A stretch of DNA of 64,000 bases from Rostrohypoxylon terebratum (Eukaryota; Ascomycota; Sordariomycetes; Xylariales; Hypoxylaceae): assembly GCA_022497145.1 (NCBI GenBank), contig MU385856.1, positions 682,001 to 746,000 of the forward strand, in the 5' to 3' direction. The notes under the pieces were generated by a model. The model worked only from the letters and a program-made list of their open reading frames with translations. It was not told where the DNA came from and made no database searches. Each line of letters opens with the position of its first letter. The first letter of the stretch is position 1. This document shows positions 13,778 through 23,336 of this stretch, piece by piece. The translations under genes were made by a program, and so were the position numbers.

Positions 13778-16700
13778 TTAATGGTCCTTGAGGTAGACCG
13801 GGATGCCGTAGACGCAAACGGCTGCCGCTGTGAGGTATCGGAAGCGGCACGCGTCCTTCGCTTTGCAAACGGCCTCGGTCAAGCTCGTCGGACCCTCCCC
13901 GCCATGCTCAACAACGCCCATCCTCTTCCTGACGGACCCCTTCTCGCTCTTCGCCACCTTCTTCCCCTTCGGATCCTCCGCAAAAGTCCCTCTGGGCAAC
14001 AAGCCCCATTCCTCGAACACACGCCCGGCGAAGCGGTCGATGTCGCGGTCCGTTACATCCCATAACGTGCCCACGACCGCCGGGCTACCGGATAACATGT
14101 AGTTCCGTACAGTACCGTAGCTTTCGAAGCGGCCGACTTCAGAGAGCGAGGCCGAACTACAGCCCATCAATAGCGCGACCGCGCGACACTTCTCCATCTT
14201 ACGGATAGTGCGGCCACGGATGTACTGCGCTCCGCTTCCGTGTCCGAAATACAACAGCAAATCCTTCTTCGTGAGGGCAGCTTCGAACTCGGCCTCGGTC
14301 GGCTCTCGCATCTCGATGTTGTTCCATGAGGGTGGCAAGGTTGCCAGCGGGTCCCCAAAAGTGGCTTGCGTGTTCTTAAGGTCGCAGTTGGGGTTGAGGA
14401 TATACGTGCCCGAGTTCGCGGATATGTAGTGGCCTTGTCGCATATCAGGAGCGCTGGTCACTTTGGGATCCTTCTTTGGAGAAGAAGAATTGGCAATTCC
14501 GGCGTCCAGGATCTGTCTTCGTAAACAGTCGAGCGAAAAGACTCGCGAGACGGCTAACCCTTGGAGGCAAGGTAAAGCCTCGAAAGGGAATGGATGTAGT
14601 GACTTGTCGAGGACGAGAATCGTATGTGTGCCCTCCTCTGGATCCTTAATACCTTTTGCAGTGACGTAATACGAATTCAAAGCGTCATAAGTATCAATCA
14701 CCATTTCGTCGAAATCGACCTCGTCGTAAGCATTCCGCTCGCCATGGAATTGTAGAATGTCCACAATGTAGTAAAGCAAGTCCATCAACGGCTCGTCCAA
14801 ATCGCCCTCGGGTGCGGTAGGATCGCCCAAGCCAATGATCATGTCATAGACTCTAGGGTCGAGGGTGACACGCGTTGCGGGCTTTGCAGCCGCTTTCTTA
14901 CCGTGGACTTTACGACGCGAGGGGAGATGCTTGTCGAGAATCTTCATAAAATCCTTTTCGAAGTTTGCGATCAAATCCGCCCTTCTGCGATGCTGAGAGA
15001 AAATGCCCCTAAAGCCGGCTAACCATGATTGTTCGATACATTCCATGAGGTTCTTCAGGCGTTCGTCCAATTCTTCTCGTTCCGCCCACCACGCTGATTT
15101 GGCGCCTTTTTGGCTCATATCGCGAGCATCGTGGCATGTACGATTGGCATTTTCAATGATCTCCATTAGCTCTTTCCGTCCTTGCTGGAAACTGAGCACG
15201 TCTAGGTCTGCGTCCCGTATGGCAGCTCGCTCAAGTGGGAGACGGATTCCGAAAGGTTCCTGACCTCCTTGGAGTTTTGTGATACAAAGGTCGCGCTCGT
15301 CGTGGCTTAGCGACAACGACACAACATTCCAGGTTGTAGGAACGATGTCGACAAAATCCTTTATAAGGCCATCCATATCAAGAGAGAGCCCAAGGCTGGT
15401 TCGTCTATTTCCGTTATCGTCTGTCAGGACAGGCCAATCTATCTTTGAAATCTTCGATGAATCTAAATGAACCGTTTTTCGTTCACGGCGCCAGGTCAGA
15501 TTACGCGCGAGTTCCACAGCACAGGTAGCGTGGAAAGGGTGACTTGCAGCTGGGTTCGTCGAGTTAGTATTTGACAATAGAATGACTACACTTTGCAGTG
15601 CTACAGCGATTCGATGGACTAGGTCACCATCTCCGTTAAGACTTGCAATCGAATGTGCTGTCAACAAATGACCTTGGGCTTCGCGCAACTTCTCAATGAA
15701 CGACCTTGTATCATTCAGGGCCTTCTTTGATGGACCTCTACCTCTTCGAGGAGCCGGGGTCTGCGGTAGCGATAGAGACAACCGCCGGTCTGCCGGGGCT
15801 CGTTCCTGAAGCGGTTTCGTTATCGAAGGGAACGAGAGAGTCGAATCCTGGATGACCGAGAATACCGCATCTTGTCCAATCTGTTCTAGGCTCTGCCTTA
15901 TTAGAGCAACACCCATGAGAAAGCAGATTTGCGACACATCTGCAGGTATTCTTGAGAGTTCGTATGCTGTCCGCAAAGTAGCCACAGCCGTTGAACAGTC
16001 GTCTTGGGCAATTAGAAGGGCTGATTGACCCTGAAGAATCAATCCGCGCAAGAAAGATAACTGGGCATCTTCGGCCTTGACCGGTACTACTGGGGCTTCG
16101 ACAGGAGAAGCTGGAATCGCTTTCTTAGGCGCTGGCTTCTTTGTGGCGGCCTTGGCAGCCCTGGGCACCTTGGTGGTCACACGGCGCACTGGTACCTTAC
16201 TAACAGGCTTTTCTTCGATGGCGAGCTTGGACATTTTGGCTTCAAGGTCGTTTGCGATCGCATCTTTCGTATCCTTGTCGCTACTTAATATCTCGAGCAT
16301 AGACTCAGCCTTACTAAGCAGCTCTGTTTGAGTATCCGAGTCTTCAAGTTCGCCGTATATGGAACTTAGACGACATAACACTTTGGCGTTCAGGTACGTT
16401 GGTTCTAAGCCTAAAGCGATGGGCTTCATTTCGGCTGCGAATTCCATTGCTTTCTCTGATTTGCCAGCCATAAGCCACACATGTGCTAGCCAAGCGAGGG
16501 CTTGAGAAATGTACACAGCTGATCCAATACTCTTTGCCACTTTCTGTGCTTGCTCGGCATAATACAGCGTTTCTTGGTATACGCCGACATGAGAGTAAAT
16601 TGAAGAAAGTTGGAGCAGAAAACGAAATAGTGGATGTGATAAAGCCCAATACTCCGGACCGCTAGCCGCGCGAGGCATGTCAGATTGGCTTAAGCAAGAA

Positions 16701-19700
16701 TTGTTCAAAGTCTGATCCTTGTCTGAAATGTCCGCTGTCGAAGATTCATCAACGGTGACATCTAGCGAGACATTTCTTTTTGCGTCTAATCTCGACCAAT
16801 CCTGAAACAATTTTTTGACAGCAGTTCTTGCGAAGCGCAAAGCATTATAACAGTCACCATGTTCTAATGCGAGGCTTGACATCAGGGAATACGCTCGAGC
16901 GATTGTAATTCTCTTATGCGTGGTTTTTCCCTTAGTTGATCCTGGCTCATACGACAAAGTCGTCTCGGCATCTCGTGCATTAGACATATGCTGTTCAGCT
17001 TTGTCCATGGCGCCCAAGGACAAGTGATACTCGGCGGCGGCCAATTGATAAGCTACTATGAGTTCCCTGTCGACATCGGGTTGGGAAAGGCGTTCTTCAT
17101 TGTCTTGTAATAACTTCTCGGCCTTGGACGACCAACCATGGCTCAAATGCTGCTGACACAGTGCAATGCTTTGGTTTACTAGAATTTCGAAATTGTTACT
17201 TGGCGAGAGCTTGGATATGCTGATTGAAAGTTCAAGAATCTCGGTTTGGAGGGTTTCCAAGCCCTCTATCCTCGCGAAATCGACCAAAGATTGAAGAACT
17301 GTAAGGAGCTGTGATGGGTTATCGATGTAGACTGATAATTGTTCGGCCAATTCGCATTTAGACACCATGGTCCTCCAATTGGCAACAGCTTCTTTAAACG
17401 GTGGCGTGTTTATGTTTGCCGTAGCAAGCCCTAATATGCACGTTGCCAGTGCTTGCAGGTGTGAGACATAGCGGATAAGACCAGAGTCATTGGCTAAAGC
17501 CCCTCCATTGATTGTCTTCAAGACAGTGTCGATTTCCGCTCGTAATTCGATAACTTCATCCGATGCACCGATCTTTGCTGCAAGAAGGTGTAGCAGGGCT
17601 CGTAGTCTGCGAATTGGGAACTGTTCAGCAGAATAGATTTCCAACAAAGCTTTGACAGTTGTGCCAGATAAGTCCACCTCTGGTTTGTACTTAGGCTCTT
17701 TGAAGATGATTGCGTAGAGATCGTGTTCCAGAGCGGTAGCCTTGTCTAAGCCGGACAGTAACCAAGTCCAGTCAGTATGCTTCCGGTCAAGCTTAGCAAT
17801 GTTGCATACAGTCCGCGATAGCTGCTCGACATCGGAGTTCAATTGCCATGCCATAGACCAAGGCTCCGTCGCAAGGCTTTGTGTGACTTTGGATACAACC
17901 TCTTGTCGAACGAGATGATCCCTGATAGAGCGAAGAGCATCCAGAGCATCGTTTAGTCGTCCAGAGGCCCGGCAAAGCTCCGCGAACCTTTCCCATTTGG
18001 CTAACAATTGCGCTTTCGATTGTTCAGCTTCAGACTGGTTCTTGACACTATCGATGGATTTTCGAAGTGCTTTCAGCGAAGTCGCCTCTGTCGTTTTTGA
18101 TGGTGTCTTTCGCAAAGCAACGTGCACTTGGTAATATAAGTGCGAAATTTTAATATGGTAAGAGGGGTTTGGATTGACTTTAGTGCCAGGCTGAGCAATG
18201 TCTCCCATGTAGTCTAAGATTGTGAGGCAATCTTGCAATGTCGAGTCCATTGTGTCCCATACAAGTTGGTCCTTGTCTAGAAGCAGCTTCGAGAATAATA
18301 ATGCAGAATCGATGATTTGAGGCAACTGCGTGGATAGCGTCCCTCTTCGTTGATCAAAGCGAAGAATTTCTTTTGGGCCATTAGCTGTGCCTGGAGGTTT
18401 TCCTAACCATCTCAGAGTAAAACGGGGCAATAGGAATATGAACGATTCAAGAAGCTTGAGAGTGGCTTGTGAAAGCGAGCATGAACCTTCATTCTTTCCG
18501 ACAACCAAGCTCATTACAGATTTACGCAAAAGACAGACGCTGACTAATAAATCATCCATCTCAGCGGTAGTGCCTCCAAGAGGTCCTCGTAGTCCCTCCA
18601 GCACTTCCATCAGCAAAGCCTCGTTGACCTGAGACCACTGTTTGAGAGAGAGTGCAAGCAACTGGGCGGCAATTGCACAACATCTGGCAACAGAATCTTC
18701 GTTTGGATCGATCAATGACTTGATTTTACCAACCCACTTCTTAGCCTCGTTGGTGTTGCCAGATTCCCTGGAAACTATTGCGAGAACCTGGTAAATTGCA
18801 GCTAAGGGGGACCGTGATGATTCAGTTGGTCTAAGCCCTAGCTTCTCGATGTGCTTCCAGATCTGGGAGAAAGCCGAGAATATGACCGAGAAGTTACCTG
18901 AGGGTGATCTCCTTACAAAAGCAGATAGACATTTTGACAGAGGAGTAAGAATATCTTTGTCAACATCTCCCCTGTGGCCAGATACGCTCCAAGACTGAAG
19001 GCGAATTCCCAGACCGAGTGCTTGCACTTCTAATGCCACCTCAGTACTAGGGGAAAGTAGAGGCTCTGTTGCGATATCGTCATCCTTGGCGGAGACGCCC
19101 GGTGTCAGGGCTAGGAGACTTTGCGACAAACTTTCTAGATTCCTGGCGCATTTCGTTTGGTCTGGATTATCGTCCTTGAGAGATAATAAGAGCAACTTGA
19201 TCGGTGAATTCGGGCATCCCTCTCGTAGTAATGGTAGCATGTTCTCTAGGTGCGACGACTTTTTCATTCCATGAGCAATTCGAAGTACCTGAAGCTGGCA
19301 AGAGATAATTAGACTCAGCCGTCCAGGGCCACCAATAGTAACTTTAGTGAAATCCAGCAGCTCGGAGAGCGTTCGCGAATTCACATTTGACTCCACCTTT
19401 GTACGTGCTGTTGTACTCTTGTTATCTTCACTACCTGCCCGTTCTAGTCGTCGTTTTAGTATCCTAAGTTCTTTGATCGCCAATTCAAAATGATTCAATC
19501 CAATCAGCTTATTGACAAACGAGGACATTCCATTTTCCCACTGTAGTTCGGGTAGATGAAGCGCCTTTGATGCTTCTAAAGTTGATAGTATGGAGAAAGA
19601 TGTTCGTACGCATTCTACTAATGATAGAATGCCGGTCGAGGGAGAAAGGGATGTAGGTGATCGAATTTGCTTTGTCGGAACGGGGGATGTCGTGGTACGA

Positions 19701-20131
19701 TTTAACTGTCGTTGTTGGGGCTTTGTCGGCGCTGAGTTCGCTCTCTGAACTACATTTCGAGCCGCAGATGTAGTTAGAACATTCTTCGGCGCTTGCTGTG
19801 AGTCTTGGATTTGGTTGGTCGTAGTCTTTGCAGCTTCCCCTAAAGCTTTGAGACTGGTGGTGATGACCTGTGTGGCTAGCACAGCCTTCTCCTTCGGGGA
19901 TAAAGACTGGCCATTATCAGGTGTCCCTCGCGCTGTAGAGTTGCTATTTGCTTTACTCGGCGCTCGAGTGATCTTGGTGGTTCGCGACCTTGGGGCTGGT
20001 TTCGCTGAGTCATTGCTACCGTCATTGAGCTGGAATAACTCTTTCAACGTCGCTGATACGGTTGGATTGCATGTTGATATTGATGAGACTGCGTTACGGA
20101 CAGCATCCGCACGTGCGGCCATAGAGTCCAT
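13778..20131 (-). CDS. bimB: Separase (cysteine protease of sister chromatid separation)
   Basis: Separase (ESP1/Cut1/BimB, peptidase family C50) cleaves the cohesin kleisin at anaphase onset and is held inactive by securin until APC/C destroys it. This is a single uninterrupted 2117-residue frame, within the usual fungal separase length. The C-terminal catalytic domain has the His in FGHGSG (about His1964) and the Cys in MGCSSA (about Cys1991), followed by the family-typical GTLWDVTDRD. The N-terminal 1300 residues are helical, compatible with the separase superhelix. A basic, Pro/Ala/Lys-rich linker (rich in KVPRAAKAATKK-type sequence) separates the two parts. No break or missing catalytic residue is seen. 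The start ATG is followed by a plausible Ser/Thr-rich N-terminus. The gene diverges from a small membrane-protein gene. Confidence 0.97.
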   Translation of the reverse strand: MDSMAARADAVRNAVSSISTCNPTVSATLKELFQLNDGSNDSAKPAPRSRTTKITRAPSKANSNSTARGTPDNGQSLSPKEKAVLATQVITTSLKALGEAAKTTTNQIQDSQQAPKNVLTTSAARNVVQRANSAPTKPQQRQLNRTTTSPVPTKQIRSPTSLSPSTGILSLVECVRTSFSILSTLEASKALHLPELQWENGMSSFVNKLIGLNHFELAIKELRILKRRLERAGSEDNKSTTARTKVESNVNSRTLSELLDFTKVTIGGPGRLSLIISCQLQVLRIAHGMKKSSHLENMLPLLREGCPNSPIKLLLLSLKDDNPDQTKCARNLESLSQSLLALTPGVSAKDDDIATEPLLSPSTEVALEVQALGLGIRLQSWSVSGHRGDVDKDILTPLSKCLSAFVRRSPSGNFSVIFSAFSQIWKHIEKLGLRPTESSRSPLAAIYQVLAIVSRESGNTNEAKKWVGKIKSLIDPNEDSVARCCAIAAQLLALSLKQWSQVNEALLMEVLEGLRGPLGGTTAEMDDLLVSVCLLRKSVMSLVVGKNEGSCSLSQATLKLLESFIFLLPRFTLRWLGKPPGTANGPKEILRFDQRRGTLSTQLPQIIDSALLFSKLLLDKDQLVWDTMDSTLQDCLTILDYMGDIAQPGTKVNPNPSYHIKISHLYYQVHVALRKTPSKTTEATSLKALRKSIDSVKNQSEAEQSKAQLLAKWERFAELCRASGRLNDALDALRSIRDHLVRQEVVSKVTQSLATEPWSMAWQLNSDVEQLSRTVCNIAKLDRKHTDWTWLLSGLDKATALEHDLYAIIFKEPKYKPEVDLSGTTVKALLEIYSAEQFPIRRLRALLHLLAAKIGASDEVIELRAEIDTVLKTINGGALANDSGLIRYVSHLQALATCILGLATANINTPPFKEAVANWRTMVSKCELAEQLSVYIDNPSQLLTVLQSLVDFARIEGLETLQTEILELSISISKLSPSNNFEILVNQSIALCQQHLSHGWSSKAEKLLQDNEERLSQPDVDRELIVAYQLAAAEYHLSLGAMDKAEQHMSNARDAETTLSYEPGSTKGKTTHKRITIARAYSLMSSLALEHGDCYNALRFARTAVKKLFQDWSRLDAKRNVSLDVTVDESSTADISDKDQTLNNSCLSQSDMPRAASGPEYWALSHPLFRFLLQLSSIYSHVGVYQETLYYAEQAQKVAKSIGSAVYISQALAWLAHVWLMAGKSEKAMEFAAEMKPIALGLEPTYLNAKVLCRLSSIYGELEDSDTQTELLSKAESMLEILSSDKDTKDAIANDLEAKMSKLAIEEKPVSKVPVRRVTTKVPRAAKAATKKPAPKKAIPASPVEAPVVPVKAEDAQLSFLRGLILQGQSALLIAQDDCSTAVATLRTAYELSRIPADVSQICFLMGVALIRQSLEQIGQDAVFSVIQDSTLSFPSITKPLQERAPADRRLSLSLPQTPAPRRGRGPSKKALNDTRSFIEKLREAQGHLLTAHSIASLNGDGDLVHRIAVALQSVVILLSNTNSTNPAASHPFHATCAVELARNLTWRRERKTVHLDSSKISKIDWPVLTDDNGNRRTSLGLSLDMDGLIKDFVDIVPTTWNVVSLSLSHDERDLCITKLQGGQEPFGIRLPLERAAIRDADLDVLSFQQGRKELMEIIENANRTCHDARDMSQKGAKSAWWAEREELDERLKNLMECIEQSWLAGFRGIFSQHRRRADLIANFEKDFMKILDKHLPSRRKVHGKKAAAKPATRVTLDPRVYDMIIGLGDPTAPEGDLDEPLMDLLYYIVDILQFHGERNAYDEVDFDEMVIDTYDALNSYYVTAKGIKDPEEGTHTILVLDKSLHPFPFEALPCLQGLAVSRVFSLDCLRRQILDAGIANSSSPKKDPKVTSAPDMRQGHYISANSGTYILNPNCDLKNTQATFGDPLATLPPSWNNIEMREPTEAEFEAALTKKDLLLYFGHGSGAQYIRGRTIRKMEKCRAVALLMGCSSASLSEVGRFESYGTVRNYMLSGSPAVVGTLWDVTDRDIDRFAGRVFEEWGLLPRGTFAEDPKGKKVAKSEKGSVRKRMGVVEHGGEGPTSLTEAVCKAKDACRFRYLTAAAVCVYGIPVYLKDH

Positions 20132-20702
20132 GTTGAATTATTGGAATCGCAAATGCATGAACTTGTATTTCATATCATCGTTATCAGAGATAAAGGACAG
20201 GGATCGTGAATGTGAATAGAGGCGCAATTAGATAAAACAGTAAAGCGGTAAAAGCAAGAAGGATAACACGCCAGCTAGAGAGAGCAAAATAATTCCATAG
20301 GAAATCTAGAAACTGGAAAAGAGGGAGTATGCGATATGCTTTCTAAAGCGTGATTGAAGGGGGTGAACACAATGGGAGAATGCGTTTCTTGAAGTTCGCG
20401 TTGAAGATCGTGAAAGTTCAAGGTTTGAATGTTAACAGTAAGTTGAGTCAGTGAATTAGATTTGCCAAGTCCAATTCACCGTGGACCATGTAAACTCCAA
20501 AAAGCGGGTAGCTATTAACCTAAATAGGTTAGATCTGTTGGCAAGACAACAACCGCCAACTTGATTACTTAAGCTGGGGAAGCTCAAGAATTTATTTGAA
20601 TTTCTTCTACTTCGTAAGGTTTCTAGGTGCTTGATTATACTAGTCTATTATTATCTACGCTTTTTTTTCGCTCAACTTGGTACACCCAGATATTTTTTCA
20701 AC
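20132..20702. promoter_or_regulatory. Divergent intergenic region, separase / DUF5321-like gene
   Basis: About 570 bp separate the two divergent start codons and must carry the 5' ends of both genes. A pyrimidine-rich stretch lies just before the rightward start. No specific factor site could be assigned. Confidence 0.5.
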
Positions 20703-21311
20703 ATGGACAAACTTATCCGGAGCAGAGCTGTGAACATCAATGCGATCATCCGTCCAAGGATCTCGCGGTCGATGTTTATCAACGGATACAAATTTACTCG
20801 ACAGACAAGTTCGGCTCAGTCGATAGCGTCCCCGGCATTTTGGAAGAGCATGATACCGAAGCCGTTTCGACGTTCAGAACAAACCGTCAATTGGGGCACA
20901 CCAGAAAAACCTAAATCGAAGGAATGGAACCCGGCAACTTTCTTCATCGTGATATTTCTTTTCATCGGATCTATGTCTATCCAGATGATTGCACTAAAGA
21001 AAGAATTCGATGCCTATGTAAGACGGGCCGAAGTTCGTATCGGATTGCTACGGGAGGTTGTTGAAAGATTACAGAGAGGCGAAGAGGTAGATGTCGAAAA
21101 AACGCTAGGCACTGGCGACGTGGAAAAGGAAAAAGAATGGGAAGAGGTATTAAGGGAGATCGAGTGCGACGATATCCTTAAAAATACGAACAAGACCGAA
21201 AAGCCGACACCACCAGCGCCCTCTTCTACTCCTGTTAAGACGGAAGCTCAAAATACGGATAGTGCAGTGTCGCCGAAGAAGAAAACCGGAGGCTATTCGA
21301 GTTTTTTCTAA
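20703..21311 (+). CDS. Small fungal membrane protein, DUF5321-like
   Basis: A 202-residue protein starting at the first ATG in frame; the longer frame upstream begins only with a TTG. The N-terminus is basic with few acidic residues, so a mitochondrial presequence is plausible. A conserved-looking block (SPAFWKSMIPKPFRR, then KSKEWNPATFF) leads into one membrane segment at about residues 78-98. A charged helix or coiled coil follows (about 98-145, including EVVERLQRGEEVDVEK), then a Pro/Thr/Lys-rich tail. The pattern resembles a fungal family I recall as DUF5321; that family name is from memory. Function is unknown, and membrane anchoring is inferred. Its stop codon lies only 14 bp from the stop of the convergent sirtuin gene. 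Confidence 0.85.
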   Translation: MDKLIRSRAVNINAIIRPRISRSMFINGYKFTRQTSSAQSIASPAFWKSMIPKPFRRSEQTVNWGTPEKPKSKEWNPATFFIVIFLFIGSMSIQMIALKKEFDAYVRRAEVRIGLLREVVERLQRGEEVDVEKTLGTGDVEKEKEWEEVLREIECDDILKNTNKTEKPTPPAPSSTPVKTEAQNTDSAVSPKKKTGGYSSFF

Positions 21312-21325
21312 TCTATATAATGATA

Positions 21326-22525
21326 TTACGACATCATATCTTTGAAAACTGAGGCACCGTGCTCTTCAACACTATGGTCATATTTCTCGTGTGTCGCCTT
21401 TATGCTCGAAGATTGCCTCAATTGCTCTACGAGGGCCGGTAGCAATTCATCGAGCGACAACTCTATTCTTACGCCCTGACCACCTTCTTGCGACGGGTCG
21501 AGATCGGCGAAGAAAGCGTCTTCGCCTCTGACGCCCCCAAGGTTAATCATCGCGATAGGGATGCCTCGGTCCTTAGCTTTTTTAGCTAATCGCCACGCAG
21601 AATATGTCGCAAGAGACGTCCCCAACACCAGTAAACTCCCAGCGTTCTCAATTGCGTGGTCTGCAGCCAATTTAATAGAGGGTCTTATGTTCTCTCCAAA
21701 CATAGTAACAGCCGGCTTTAATATGCCGGCCGTACTCGTCGGGTCCCATGCGCCATCCGCGTCGACCTCGACCTTTGCAGTGCTCCCATCAGCTACGACG
21801 GGTGGAGTGAGGAGACACCTGGGGCAGGCGGGATAACGAAACGTCGTGTATGGAGCGCCTGGAAGGTCAACATCACCGTCGGGGTTCGTCCGTAGCCCCT
21901 TGGCCCGCCTCTCCTCCGGATTCTCAGTGTCCAAAGCGCCGGAGGCTAGTATCTCCTGTAGAAAAGCTGCCCACGTAGGGTTCAGCCTAGCTAGCGCGTC
22001 CTGAAATGTGTCTCGAGGCAATTCCTCGTGACATGATGTACATACGCAAGATCTTAGATAGCCATGTAGCTCGATCGTGGGGAGGTGGGGGTGAGCTTTG
22101 GGATGAAAAGAATCCACATTCTGCGTTACTACACTCTGAACTAGCCCCAAGTCGCCTAGATGTTTTACCGCATAGTGAGCGGCATTCGGCTTCCCCTTCA
22201 GAAGCGTGGTCCAGCCAAGAAAACTCCTAGCCCAGTATCTCTTCCTAGCCTCGTGGCTTTGAAGGAATTCGTTGTAGTAGATAGGTCGATATGTCTTGTT
22301 CACTCGATACGTGCCGTTAGGTCCTCGATAATCTGCTAGTCCGCTAGCAACAGATATGCCAGCCCCTGAGAGAACTACCGTCGAGGGCGAGCCTTTTTCT
22401 AGAGGAACTTGGAAGAACTTCTGCAGAGCCTCAATAGCTCCTGATAACGTCGTTGCGGTTTTCGGGAAGATAGTAGGGGAAGCTAAAACATCCGTATAAG
22501 GGATTCGCATGTAAGGCGGACGCAT
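21326..22525 (-). CDS. Sirtuin, class II / SIRT4-like NAD-dependent deacylase
   Basis: NAD-dependent protein deacylase or ADP-ribosyltransferase of the SIR2 family, 399 residues, no intron. The NAD-binding motif GAGIS is at residues 54-58, followed by GLADYRGPNG. The TQNVDSFHPKAH block (134-145) is of the class II type, not the TQNIDGLH of classical Sir2. The catalytic His is in ELHG (His154). Zinc-binding pairs are Cys162/Cys165 and Cys234/Cys237. FGENI and GTSLATYSA complete the Rossmann region. Class II sirtuins such as SIRT4 are mitochondrial, and the basic, acid-poor first 40 residues agree, but localisation is inferred. An insertion of about 45 residues between the zinc pairs is longer than in animal SIRT4. 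Confidence 0.93.
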   Translation of the reverse strand: MRPPYMRIPYTDVLASPTIFPKTATTLSGAIEALQKFFQVPLEKGSPSTVVLSGAGISVASGLADYRGPNGTYRVNKTYRPIYYNEFLQSHEARKRYWARSFLGWTTLLKGKPNAAHYAVKHLGDLGLVQSVVTQNVDSFHPKAHPHLPTIELHGYLRSCVCTSCHEELPRDTFQDALARLNPTWAAFLQEILASGALDTENPEERRAKGLRTNPDGDVDLPGAPYTTFRYPACPRCLLTPPVVADGSTAKVEVDADGAWDPTSTAGILKPAVTMFGENIRPSIKLAADHAIENAGSLLVLGTSLATYSAWRLAKKAKDRGIPIAMINLGGVRGEDAFFADLDPSQEGGQGVRIELSLDELLPALVEQLRQSSSIKATHEKYDHSVEEHGASVFKDMMS

Positions 22526-23336
22526 CTGGAGAGGTATTTAGAGTGATTAATTCACGTCCAGCTAGCCAATGAGCGGTAAGGTAAATTATATTATAAAGTT
22601 CTATACAGGGTATTCGTGTCACTATGGTTTTTTATCGAATTTGCGATGAAAATCTTAGAACAATCACTATGATGGATATTGTTTGACAAAGTGAAGTCAT
22701 CACTATTAATCTAGCGATCCACCACGGATTTGTGTGGAGGCCGACCGGAGATAAGCTATACCTAGTATGTATCAATAGGGTATAGTGACAAAGTATACAA
22801 AGTACAGCCCTGAAGCCTCAAGGGCATTGAAAGAAAGAAATGCGTCAGGAGATGGGGGTGAGGTTACCGTGCTAATGCCCTGGAACCTTAGACCTGTAGG
22901 GGTTCCCAGGTTGTTCATGTACCAGGGGCACCTGGGGACTAGGGGGTGCTAGGGGATAGGGAACCCACTATTCGGCAGCGGGCTGACGCAGTGTTAATCC
23001 AGGGAAGCCCAGGGATCTTTCCTCCAGAGGAGCTCCGTCCACCAAAAAGATCGAATCTCGTAAGCTCCAATTGGTATTTTTTTACAGGTCCGACCCATCC
23101 GATGTCGTCGCAGTTCAAGGAACGCGCACGCATCGCAAGCCTCCCACAACGACGACTCTCATTTTAGATATTATTTTTTTTTCTATTCTTTGCCTCTAAC
23201 CTCTAATATCCAGTCGATCTCGTTGGTCCTAAGCCTTCCAACGCGCGTCTCCTTCCGTAGCCTTATAACCCCCCTTGTCAATTTTGTCGTTCTTGTCAAT
23301 TTTTTTTTAACTTCCGACGAAACACTGCCTTATTCG
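22526..23336. promoter_or_regulatory. Divergent intergenic region, sirtuin / MMT
   Basis: About 810 bp between divergent starts. A GGGG-rich stretch lies at 22900-22970, and pyrimidine-rich tracts with T-runs lie just upstream of the transporter start. An open frame continues upstream of the transporter ATG but contains no earlier ATG near its 5' end (it opens with TTG), which supports placing the start at 23337. Confidence 0.5.
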
